In this document: piece after piece, positions 1 through 6,997 of the stretch
Layout of the letters: each line of letters begins with the position of its first letter
Position numbering within the stretch: the first letter of the stretch is position 1
Assembly: GCA_049516635.1 (NCBI GenBank)
Contig: JBEKSX010000076.1
Span: 1-14,776 of the forward strand
From: JBEKSX01 sp049516635
Lineage (GTDB): Bacteria > Bacteroidota > Ignavibacteria > Tepidaquicellales > OLB5
Direction: 5' to 3'
DNA length: 14,776 nt
Translations under genes and position numbers: made by a program
The notes under the pieces: model-generated
The model's input: the letters and a program-made list of their open reading frames with translations, nothing else
Database searches by the model: none
Told to the model about the DNA's origin: nothing

Positions 1-12
1 TTGAAAATATTT

Positions 13-57
13 TATGCTGCAAGAAATCGTTTTAAAACGTTTATCCAGCATATTTTT
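13..57 (+). terminator. Nested stem-loop followed by a T-run; possible terminator of an upstream gene
   Basis: An outer perfect 7-bp stem TATGCTG (13-19) / CAGCATA (46-52) encloses a loopless 12-bp palindrome CGTTTTAAAACG (28-39), and TTTTT follows at 53-57. The large internal loop (8 and 6 nt) makes it a poor textbook terminator. It could instead be an operator in front of the glycan cassette. No coding sequence was seen in 1-188, and no convincing TAnnTTTG promoter box. Confidence 0.3.
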
Positions 58-188
58 ATTAATTTCGTATTTTGATATCTAAAAGTACTGTTTTTTTATG
101 GATATATCATTATTATTGTATGTACTACTCGTTGAGTTTTACATACTTCAGGGTGAAACACAACATTTTATAATTTAAATTTCTATTA

Positions 189-1208
189 ATGAAGAAACTC
201 TTTTGTGGAGTATTATTTATATTCCTCATTTCATGCTCCTCATACTCTCAAATGTCGGAACTTGATTCAGGTTATTTTTATCTTAATCAAGGCAAAACTA
301 AGTTAGCCATCGATATTTTCGAAAAGCACTTAAAACAAGACCCGCAGAACGAAAAGATTCACATGCAGCTGGGATATATTTATTACTCGCAGAAACAATA
401 TGCTAAATCCCTTCTCCATTTCAGTTACGTGGGAAATAATTCGAAAGATCCATCCGATTTAGAGACTTCCAAATCGGCAATGTATGTGATCAGGGATGAA
501 ATGGCTAATTTTTCACCTATGGCGATGGACCTGTATTTTTATAATTTTTACGATACCCATCAGAAAAATTATATTGCGAACTTGCTAGGGCATTATGATT
601 ATAAGATTGTGAAGGATTTTTATACAGGCATATATCTGGATGTTTATACCGATACACGTTCTACCCCTCAACTGATCTATAACGATAGGTTCTTTGAGGC
701 AGGAGGTTTCTTAAGGTACAGTCTTCTACGCAATTTTTTCCTGGAGTTCAGGCTCGGATACGCAAGAGAAGTCGACCTTGCAAAAAATTCGATCAACATT
801 AAGCCTATGGCTATTTACTTTACGAGATTCGGTGACGCTCCGGTCTATGTAGGGAGAAAATCATCAAATAGAACCGGTTTGTATATGGATGTTTACACTG
901 CAGCAATGTATGACTATAAGTTCAGGAACACATTTCTGCAGGGGAGCTTCCAAGAAGTACTTCGATTAAATACGGGAGGATATTCATACTTTGAACCATA
1001 TCTTGTTCAATACGGGCAGTTCGACAGCAGAAGAGTCGATTATAATAATTATACTGAGATCGGATCAGGTCTGAGGTTCCGTCCGGATGTTATGTACTTC
1101 CCTGTTATATTCGTCGAGCCTACATACAAAGTATATTTTTATGGTTCTGTTAAGAATTCATTCCAGGTGAAAGCTGGGTTCCAGTTCATTTTTAAAACTC
1201 CTTTATGA
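189..1208 (+). CDS. NfrA-type outer-membrane protein: lipoprotein-like signal, TPR, C-terminal beta-barrel
   Basis: The 339-residue protein starts with a hydrophobic signal ending in a lipobox (LISC, Cys16), so it is probably exported and may be lipidated. Residues about 25-90 look like two TPR units (repeating G/Y/A pattern: YFYLNQGKTKLAIDIF, then LGYIYYSQKQYAKSLLHF). From about 130 to the end the chain alternates polar and aromatic residues as in a beta-barrel, ending in the aromatic-rich FQFIFK. A YNNYTEIGSGLRF stretch (about 285-297) resembles the C-terminal region of NfrA as I remember it. By analogy with NfrA it would be the outer-membrane exit for a glycan made by the next gene. E. coli NfrA is about 990 residues, so this is a reduced version. 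A YaiO-family beta-barrel protein is the main alternative. The stop codon overlaps the next start by 4 nt (ATGA), suggesting translational coupling. No Shine-Dalgarno precedes the ATG. Confidence 0.65.
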   Translation: MKKLFCGVLFIFLISCSSYSQMSELDSGYFYLNQGKTKLAIDIFEKHLKQDPQNEKIHMQLGYIYYSQKQYAKSLLHFSYVGNNSKDPSDLETSKSAMYVIRDEMANFSPMAMDLYFYNFYDTHQKNYIANLLGHYDYKIVKDFYTGIYLDVYTDTRSTPQLIYNDRFFEAGGFLRYSLLRNFFLEFRLGYAREVDLAKNSINIKPMAIYFTRFGDAPVYVGRKSSNRTGLYMDVYTAAMYDYKFRNTFLQGSFQEVLRLNTGGYSYFEPYLVQYGQFDSRRVDYNNYTEIGSGLRFRPDVMYFPVIFVEPTYKVYFYGSVKNSFQVKAGFQFIFKTPL

Positions 1209-2539
1209 ATGAAACCTTTTATATTTTACTATGGGTATGCTCCGTGCTTTTGGTTGTCAGCGGTACAGATGATATTATGGTCGATCTCATGTACTGGTTT
1301 TACAGATGGAAATACAGAAGAAATCTGCCAAATATTGATGAAGTAACGCGCGTTGCCGAAAAAAACATTGCTCTTATTATCTGCTGCTGGAAAGAGTATA
1401 AAGTGATCGGCAGAACGCTGACGTATGCTTTAAGTAAAATGAAATATTCTGATTTTCAGATATTCGTTGGCGTGTATCCGAATGACACTAAAACACTCGA
1501 GGTGGTGAAAAGAATCGCACAAAAGAATAATAAAGTGGTTATTTGTGTTAACTCGAAGGATGGACCGACCACAAAGGCAGATAATCTAAACAATGTTTAC
1601 AGCTGTCTGAACAGGTTTGAATCAGATAATAACAGGTATTTTGATATGGTGCTTATTCACGATTCTGAAGATTTTATCCATCCGTTATCCCTCAAGCTGT
1701 TTAATTACATACTTATGTATCAGGGCGTTGACGCCGTGCAGATCCCTGTAGTACCCATCAAAGATGATAAAGGAAAATTCATCCACCGTACATATTGTGA
1801 TGCATTTGCAGAGGTGCATTCAAAAGACATGGTGGTCAGGCAGTCATTAAAGGTATTTATACCGTTTGCAGGGACAGGCATGGCTTTTAAGCGTGAGATT
1901 TTCAAAGCCCTTGAAAAGAATTATACCCGGGTCTTTAATGAAGCAAATCTTACGGAAGATTACGAGCTTGGGCTAAGGCTATTCAAACTGGGTTATAAAA
2001 CCTCCTATGTTAATCTTCTTCTGGACGATAACAATGCCAATTCACGTATAGCTACGGGAGAATATTTTCCGAATAATTTTTGGTCGGCCGTAAGACAGAG
2101 ATCCCGCTGGACAGCAGGAATTTGTTTCCAGAACTGGAAAATGCATAAGTGGGCGGGTAGTTTTAAAACAAAATATTTCCTGCTTCGTGACAGGAAGACC
2201 ATCTTCAGCAATTTTATGGTTCTGCTTTCCAATCTGGTTTTTATTCTGTTTCTTTTCTACATCCTGGGATTTTCAATGGGCTTCAATTATTTCGAATCGG
2301 TCATAGAAGAGAACAGCGCCTTATGGGTATTTTTATGGATTTGTTTCTTTTTCATGACATGGAGGCTCCTGCATAGATTTTTATTCACATATAACTGGTA
2401 CGGGTTCAGATACGCATTGTTCAGCCTTATAAGGATCAGTTTCGATAATCTTATTAACTTCTTTGCAACTTTCCGGGCACTGAGAGTGTTTATGACAATG
2501 AAAAATAAAGTTGTTTGGGAATCAACGGAACATTATTGA
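1205..2539 (+). CDS. nfrB: NfrB-like membrane glycosyltransferase, family 2, without the MshEN domain
   Basis: This 444-residue inner-membrane enzyme should polymerise a glycan from nucleotide sugar and pass it across the membrane. One N-terminal helix (about 5-20) precedes a cytosolic GT-A domain. HDSED (152-156) supplies the metal/nucleotide-sugar acidic motif, TED (250-252) the catalytic base, and QRSRW (298-302) the Q-x-x-R-W acceptor/product motif of processive family-2 enzymes. Helices near 335-356 and 372-390 follow, then probably an interfacial helix (400-425). The stretch GEYFPNNFWSAVRQ before QRSRW and the closing W-E-S-T-E-H are typical of NfrB/phage-adsorption-protein B relatives. 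E. coli NfrB (about 745 residues) continues from this point into an MshEN c-di-GMP domain; this protein stops within two residues. The ATG overlaps the preceding gene by 4 nt. The sugar used cannot be read from sequence, though the downstream 2-epimerase points to ManNAc. Confidence 0.82.
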   Translation: MNETFYILLWVCSVLLVVSGTDDIMVDLMYWFYRWKYRRNLPNIDEVTRVAEKNIALIICCWKEYKVIGRTLTYALSKMKYSDFQIFVGVYPNDTKTLEVVKRIAQKNNKVVICVNSKDGPTTKADNLNNVYSCLNRFESDNNRYFDMVLIHDSEDFIHPLSLKLFNYILMYQGVDAVQIPVVPIKDDKGKFIHRTYCDAFAEVHSKDMVVRQSLKVFIPFAGTGMAFKREIFKALEKNYTRVFNEANLTEDYELGLRLFKLGYKTSYVNLLLDDNNANSRIATGEYFPNNFWSAVRQRSRWTAGICFQNWKMHKWAGSFKTKYFLLRDRKTIFSNFMVLLSNLVFILFLFYILGFSMGFNYFESVIEENSALWVFLWICFFFMTWRLLHRFLFTYNWYGFRYALFSLIRISFDNLINFFATFRALRVFMTMKNKVVWESTEHY

Positions 2540-2624
2540 GACATTAATTCTATAGATACTCCTTATAATAATGTCATTTTTGATATTATTTCATGAATAT
2601 TTTTACAAGTATAATAATATATAA

Positions 2625-3803
2625 TTGTCACCAGAAAATCTAAATATCGGGCTAACCCCCGAGCAATTTAAAAATAAAAAGGTAATCGTTTTCTTCTTTG
2701 GCACCCGCCCTGAAATCATCAAGCTGTTTGTACTTTATCGTATTCTGAAAAGATCGGAAGAATTTTATCCCATACTTTATAATACAGCCCAACAGAAAAT
2801 ATCTGCCGATATTTTATGCAATCTCGGTCTGAGCTGTGATATAATAGCGGATGAGATTCCGAACCGAAATTCTGATCTGAATCAGTTAATAGCACATTTG
2901 CTGCTTGATTTCAATAAAAAATTCGGAGAGCACTCCCCACTAAAAAAAGAACATATCAACGGTATAATTGTACAGGGAGATACAGCATCAGCTTATAGCG
3001 GTGCATTGTGGGGTTTTCTTAACCAGATACCGGTGTTTCACGTAGAAGCGGGACTAAGGACGCTGGATAAACAGAACCCGTTCCCGGAAGAATTTATGAG
3101 GGAGTCCATCGCAAGAACTGCATCGATACATTTCTGCCCCAAAGGAATTAACAGGGATAATCTTATCAATGAAGGCATCAGGACCGATAAAGTATATGTT
3201 ATCGGTAATACGATAAACGATGCTATTTTTACACTTATCAAGGAGAAGAAGATTAAGGAGCCGGAAAGGAATAATTATATACTTAGTACCCTTCACAGGC
3301 GGGAGAACTGGCATAACGTAAAACAATACGCCAAGATCCTTAATACTATACTGCACGAGCAGTCACGGTATTCGGGTATACTCCACATAATGCATCCTAA
3401 CCCTTTGATACAGAAGAGTTTCGAGTCGGTATTGAACGGGGGAGCCAGCGAAAAGTTAGAACTAATGGAGCCCATTCATGATTATTTCGAAATGCTGGGT
3501 TATGTCAAAAAAAGTGGTACGATACTTACTGATTCCGGCGGTCTGCAGGAAGAATCTCTCTTCTTCAATGTGCCTTGCGGGGTATTGAGAAAGACCACAG
3601 AACGTCCTGAAGTCCTGAAAAAGAATGCAAGGCTTCTGCCTTTCGACACGGGTGAGATATCGAACTTTCTAAAAGAAGCTGTTCACTACCGCGAAATGCA
3701 TCAATCGAAATATAATTACACTTATGGCTTTGGTGATTCGAGCTACCTTATCTACGAACTGCTGAAAAAGAACTTCGGGATACAAACAAGTTTCACACTA
3801 TAA
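2625..3803 (+). CDS. wecB: UDP-N-acetylglucosamine 2-epimerase (non-hydrolysing, WecB/NfrC type)
   Basis: It interconverts UDP-GlcNAc and UDP-ManNAc in the cytosol, the likely precursor step for the glycan made by the upstream glycosyltransferase. Family motifs run in order: GTRPE (26-30), QGDT (117-120), HVEAGLRT (139-146), PEE (154-156), HRRENW (224-229), HPNP (257-260), LTDSGG-QEE (301-310) and TTERPE (324-329). By alignment to E. coli WecB the catalytic Asp95, Glu117, Glu131 and His213 correspond to Asp119, Glu141, Glu155 and His224. The length of 392 is near the family's usual 370-385. The canonical T-[GA]-Q-H near residue 55 reads TAQQ, losing the His. The start is TTG immediately after an in-frame TAA; no in-frame ATG or GTG lies between that stop and GTRPE, so TTG is the only usual start. 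The gap to the upstream gene is 85 bp, with no Shine-Dalgarno, so an operon is likely but not certain. Confidence 0.88.
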   Translation: MSPENLNIGLTPEQFKNKKVIVFFFGTRPEIIKLFVLYRILKRSEEFYPILYNTAQQKISADILCNLGLSCDIIADEIPNRNSDLNQLIAHLLLDFNKKFGEHSPLKKEHINGIIVQGDTASAYSGALWGFLNQIPVFHVEAGLRTLDKQNPFPEEFMRESIARTASIHFCPKGINRDNLINEGIRTDKVYVIGNTINDAIFTLIKEKKIKEPERNNYILSTLHRRENWHNVKQYAKILNTILHEQSRYSGILHIMHPNPLIQKSFESVLNGGASEKLELMEPIHDYFEMLGYVKKSGTILTDSGGLQEESLFFNVPCGVLRKTTERPEVLKKNARLLPFDTGEISNFLKEAVHYREMHQSKYNYTYGFGDSSYLIYELLKKNFGIQTSFTL

Positions 3804-3879
3804 ACAAGAAGACCACAGAATTCTGAAAGACCTCAGTATCTTTTTACATCTGACTTTTTTATTTCTGATATTTAATTCC

Positions 3880-5478
3880 TTACCTTACGGGCATCTCAAG
3901 GTATGTTGCCTGTGAACTGCCCGTGTAGATTAAATTTTTTGCTCTCTTCAACACAGGCAGAACGAACGGGTTTTTCCCAAGAAAACTGTCATATGGTCCG
4001 TTATCGAGATTTGTAACATATACTCTAATCCTATTCCCTTTTTTAAAGATATGTGAAGATGCTTCTCCCCGTATCCATTTTTCTTTTTTTGTATGAGGAT
4101 AGCATTTTCTGTCAGTGTAATTAATTCTTGTGACAAAATTCATTCCGCCGTCGGGTGTAACTTCCCATATCTGGAAATTAAATTGACAAATATTCGCACT
4201 CGACGAATATACAATATTTACTTTTGGTGTGCCTAACAAGGTAATGTCATTATCAATTGGAGCGGTTTCGAAATAAATGTAATCTTTTATAAATTTCTTG
4301 TCAAATTCCCCACCCGAGAATTCACGATAGACTGCCTCTTCCATCGTTATGGACTTATCTTCCACGTCATTCAGAAAACTTACTGTGTCTTCTCTCTCAA
4401 GGGGTTCAAAACTCAACCTGCTTCCGGGGTGAAAATATAATCTTAGATTATTTGTATTCACTGGGGGAAATACAATGGAGCTGTCACGAATGTATGACCA
4501 ATGATGATAGTTAACAGGCTCAACGCTTGAAGCGAATATGAATTTATTGGTATCATTTATTCCATCCGGAATATCGTAAAGCCAGTATTCAAGCCATTTC
4601 GTGGTGCTCATAGAGCGGTAGTCATTCTCGTCACCTGTTGTATCCGATCCATGCCCCTGCACCGCACCAAAATATAATCTGAATGGCTGAGGTATAGATT
4701 CTGAAGCTTTTAGTACATCATCTGCATTGAAATATTTATCCTGCCATGCATTTGATAACAGCACATGGCAATTTAGATCATCAATTTTATCCCCAAAATC
4801 TCTTTCCTTAGGGAGATATGATAACAGGCTGTCGTATTTGTCTCTTTGATTGGAAAAGATCCATTCTCTGAATTTTTTAACTCCCGGGTTGAAACGTACC
4901 TGTATACTATCCATGCTCACCGACCACAGCAGTGACATCTTAATACACCCGTTCTCTAGCCAGCTTGACGCGAATTCGGGGGAGGAAAGATCTGCAACGA
5001 TACATCTTACCCCGGCTCCATTGCATGCTGCCATCAAAGCGAGTACCCCTCCCTGTGAACTGCCCATCAAAGCTATGCGCTCCGGGTTTATTATATTCTC
5101 TTCTTTAATATAACTGATAACATGCAGCAGGTCTTTCATTTCGAGAGAGCTGATAAGATTCGACCTTCCTGTGGAATTACCCTGTCCCCTCATGGAATAA
5201 GCGAAGGTATAATAACCGTATCTGGTATAATCTTCAGCGTAAGGAATTACATCCTCTTTTGAACCGCCGAGTCCGTGAAGAAATACTATTACGGGAAATT
5301 TTTCATCGGGTGTTTGTGCTTCGGGTATAAACTTCGTACAGTCAAGTATTGTACTGTCATGTAATATGATTTTCAGATCGTCCCTTGTATAAGAATATAT
5401 GACATTCCTGCCTACCTGAGAAGAAGAATAATATGTTATGAGAAATAAAAATGCTGTGGTCAGGAAATATTTGATCAT
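3880..5478 (-). CDS. Secreted CocE/NonD-family alpha/beta hydrolase (X-Pro dipeptidyl-peptidase-like)
   Basis: A 532-residue exported hydrolase. An N-terminal hydrophobic segment (about 4-17, then YSSSQ) is a Sec signal with a probable signal peptidase I site. The alpha/beta-hydrolase core (about 30-310) has the oxyanion-region HGLGG (68-72), the nucleophile elbow G-S-S-Q-G (139-143, Ser141), a likely acid Asp247 (AWQD) and a likely catalytic His276 (QGHGSD). From about 315 to the end a beta-rich region fits the PepX_C jelly-roll of CocE-like enzymes (GTPKVNIVYSS; IRVYVTNLDN). Family members cleave esters, amides or X-Pro dipeptides; the substrate cannot be told here. It converges on the glycan cassette across a 76-bp gap and is not in its operon. 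A role in trimming or deacylating envelope glycan is speculative. The ATG lacks a Shine-Dalgarno; a candidate promoter lies near 5608-5640. Confidence 0.82.
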   Translation of the reverse strand: MIKYFLTTAFLFLITYYSSSQVGRNVIYSYTRDDLKIILHDSTILDCTKFIPEAQTPDEKFPVIVFLHGLGGSKEDVIPYAEDYTRYGYYTFAYSMRGQGNSTGRSNLISSLEMKDLLHVISYIKEENIINPERIALMGSSQGGVLALMAACNGAGVRCIVADLSSPEFASSWLENGCIKMSLLWSVSMDSIQVRFNPGVKKFREWIFSNQRDKYDSLLSYLPKERDFGDKIDDLNCHVLLSNAWQDKYFNADDVLKASESIPQPFRLYFGAVQGHGSDTTGDENDYRSMSTTKWLEYWLYDIPDGINDTNKFIFASSVEPVNYHHWSYIRDSSIVFPPVNTNNLRLYFHPGSRLSFEPLEREDTVSFLNDVEDKSITMEEAVYREFSGGEFDKKFIKDYIYFETAPIDNDITLLGTPKVNIVYSSSANICQFNFQIWEVTPDGGMNFVTRINYTDRKCYPHTKKEKWIRGEASSHIFKKGNRIRVYVTNLDNGPYDSFLGKNPFVLPVLKRAKNLIYTGSSQATYLEMPVR

Positions 5479-5607
5479 ATTATAAATATATTAGTCCGGA
5501 TAGCTGAATTTATAGAATAAATGTATGTCAAAGATATGGATTTGAACTATAAAATAATAAGTAATTATTATATTGAGGCTGTATTTCGTTAATTTTCAAA
5601 AATTGTT

Positions 5608-5640
5608 CAAAGGTATCCGCAGGATTGAAAAAAACACAAA
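5608..5640 (-). promoter_or_regulatory. Candidate Bacteroidota-type promoter for the secreted hydrolase
   Basis: Read on the - strand, TTTG (5640-5637) is followed after 21 nt by TACCTTTG (5615-5608), an exact match to the TTTG / TAnnTTTG consensus of Bacteroidota sigma-ABfr promoters. Transcription would start near 5602, leaving a leader of about 125 nt before the ATG at 5478. Such short motifs arise by chance in AT-rich DNA, so this is tentative. Confidence 0.4.
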
Positions 5641-5819
5641 CTACCTGAAGTTAATAAAATAATTCAGATTTTGCTTAACCTGCGCACAATGAGTAAATTA
5701 TTAAATTGACTATATTATTTAACTTATATCATTTTTTCTCTAAATCATTCTAGTCTAGATAGATTCAGATTTTTCCACATAACAAAGCCTATGCCAATAT
5801 TTCTAGGAATATCACTTTA

Positions 5820-5838
5820 TTCACATTGTTATTGTGAA
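5820..5838. promoter_or_regulatory. Inverted repeat TTCACA-N7-TGTGAA upstream of the beta-barrel gene
   Basis: Two perfect 6-bp arms separated by 7 nt lie about 50 bp before the start codon at 5889. No T-run follows, so it looks more like a regulator-binding dyad than a terminator. The half-site orientation is opposite to the classic CRP site (TGTGA-N6-TCACA), so no regulator is assigned. Confidence 0.3.
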
Positions 5839-5873
5839 CTTTGGGAGTTAACTTTCATTAACAAGATAATATA

Positions 5874-5880
5874 GAGGAGG
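5874..5880 (+). promoter_or_regulatory. Strong Shine-Dalgarno (GAGGAGG)
   Basis: GAGGAGG ends 8 nt before the ATG at 5889, and a further GGGGG lies within the spacer. It is the strongest + strand ribosome binding site here; most other genes in the window have none. It fixes the start of the beta-barrel gene. Confidence 0.8.
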
Positions 5881-5888
5881 AGGGGGAA

Positions 5889-6671
5889 ATGAAATCAAAT
5901 ATACGATTTTTTCTTCTATTTCTTATCGCGTCAATGATCGTTGAAAGCTGTCCGCAAGCTCAGACGAAGTATATTATACCCAAACCACCGAAATTTACTT
6001 TGACATTTGCTCTCAGCTACAACTATGCACTCTCGCGTGCCTACGGAGATTTAAGAACCTGCACTGTGCTTTATGATCCGGTTACGAATAGCAATGTATT
6101 TATAGGACAAAATTACGGTATGCTGCAGGGCGGCAGCGTTATGGCAAACGGAAAGCTTGCTGTTGATAAAAGAAGGCAAATTCGCCTGACACTTAACCTC
6201 GGTTACAGCTTGTTTTATAATACTGCACTTGACAACGTTTTTAAAAACCAGTGGCATTTGTTCAGCGGTGCTTTCGGGATGGAATATAACTTTGCTCCTA
6301 AAGCAAGATACAGACCTTATATCGGTTATGAATTGATGTACACGCTGATGTTCGGCGGATGGCAGTACGGCATAACAGACCCGAATGGTGCAGTATCCGT
6401 GATCTATCTTAAGTTCAAGCCGGCACACCGATTTGGAATGGCTTTTAACTCAGGTGTTGAGTATATGGTTACCAAGTCATACGGTTTTACATTCGGTGGG
6501 AGAATAGTCTGGGCTAATGTTGCTCCCAAGCAAAATCGGATTTCATACGACCCGAACTATGCATACATCAATGACGCGCAAAATGATAGCGGCGTTAACA
6601 TAGGATTCAGAAAGCAGATCGTATACTTTCAGTTTGTAGGCGGAGTAAGTCTGTTTTTAAACAGGAAATAG
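5889..6671 (+). CDS. Outer-membrane beta-barrel protein of unknown function
   Basis: I do not recognise the family. The 260-residue product begins with a Sec signal (residues about 5-25). Cys21 sits in VESC, but Glu at -2 makes lipidation unlikely and cleavage near QAQ is more probable. The rest alternates short amphipathic strands with turns: KFTLTFALSYNYALS (35-49), RQIRLTLNLGYSLFYN (96-111), YRPYIGYELMYTLMFGGW (141-158), RFGMAFNSGVEYMV (181-194), YGFTFGGRIVWANV (198-211) and a final strand at about 242-257. That gives roughly eight strands, as in small OmpW/OmpA-like or porin-family barrels. Its strong ribosome binding site suggests abundant expression. It stands alone, about 330 bp before purC, so context gives no hint of a partner or ligand. 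Confidence 0.7.
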   Translation: MKSNIRFFLLFLIASMIVESCPQAQTKYIIPKPPKFTLTFALSYNYALSRAYGDLRTCTVLYDPVTNSNVFIGQNYGMLQGGSVMANGKLAVDKRRQIRLTLNLGYSLFYNTALDNVFKNQWHLFSGAFGMEYNFAPKARYRPYIGYELMYTLMFGGWQYGITDPNGAVSVIYLKFKPAHRFGMAFNSGVEYMVTKSYGFTFGGRIVWANVAPKQNRISYDPNYAYINDAQNDSGVNIGFRKQIVYFQFVGGVSLFLNRK

Positions 6672-6997
6672 CTATTTCTTCAACGAACACCTCAAGTTTA
6701 TTTTAGCGGTGGGATGAATCTCATCCGATTGTCAACTCATTTCTTTGCCCTTTCCAGTTTTATGCAACTTCATCAATAATGGTGTAAACCCTCCTGCAAA
6801 GTATATTGTTTAAATAAAATTTGTTCGATGTAGGCTAATTTCAGATCTATGATGCTTTGAATTTAATAATAAATTTATTGATATCGCGAGATAATTAAAG
6901 TAAGAAGGACCGAAGTATTCCTGACTTTTTTCTACTTCATTGTAATTTGAATCGGTTATGAGTAATTTTGTAAAATATTTAAAAAAACCTAATAATT
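6672..6997. other. 326-bp intergenic region before purC
   Basis: I see no gene. A short perfect hairpin, GGATGA-atc-TCATCC (6712-6726), lies 41 bp past the beta-barrel stop codon. No T-run follows, so it is at best a weak transcript-end structure. A good promoter candidate sits at the far end (6940-6970). The rest is unremarkable AT-rich sequence. Confidence 0.5.
6940..6970 (+). promoter_or_regulatory. Candidate Bacteroidota-type promoter for purC-psd-pssA
   Basis: TTG (6940-6942), 20 nt, then TAATTTTG (6963-6970), an exact TAnnTTTG -7 box at the expected spacing. The start of transcription would be near 6976, about 20 nt before the purC ATG at 6998. This is the best promoter match in the window. 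Confidence 0.55.

Larger units (their letters stand above)
5479..5888. other. 410-bp divergent intergenic region
   Basis: It separates the - strand hydrolase from the + strand beta-barrel gene. It is AT-rich, and I see no gene in it. It holds a candidate - strand promoter (5608-5640), a second - strand TAnnTTTG match (TATCTTTG, 5529-5536) without a matching -33 element, an inverted repeat (5820-5838) and a strong ribosome binding site (5874-5880). The nearest + strand -7 candidate, GAACTTTG (5836-5843), has one mismatch and no clear -33 partner. Confidence 0.6.

Noticed and set aside
1205..2539. Cellulose (BcsA) or poly-GlcNAc (PgaC) synthase as the identity of the glycosyltransferase
   Set aside because: There is no PilZ domain and no bcs or pga partners, and the GEYFPNNFWSAVRQ region and W-x2-T-E-H ending fit NfrB relatives better.
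2563..2627. A separate promoter for the epimerase in the 85-bp gap (TATAAT-like and TATAATTG strings)
   Set aside because: The strings are low-complexity AT matches; TATAATTG overlaps the start codon and deviates from TAnnTTTG.
3054..3356. A 100-codon - strand reading frame inside the epimerase gene
   Set aside because: It is antisense to conserved catalytic motifs of the epimerase, with no start signal or recognisable family.
3816..3860. Palindrome CAGAATTCTG with T-rich stretches as a terminator between convergent genes
   Set aside because: The palindrome is loopless and short, and the T-runs begin some 18 nt later, so it does not form a credible intrinsic terminator.
6712..6726. Hairpin GGATGA-atc-TCATCC after the beta-barrel gene as a terminator
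   Set aside because: The stem is perfect but only 6 bp, and GATTGTC follows instead of a T-run.
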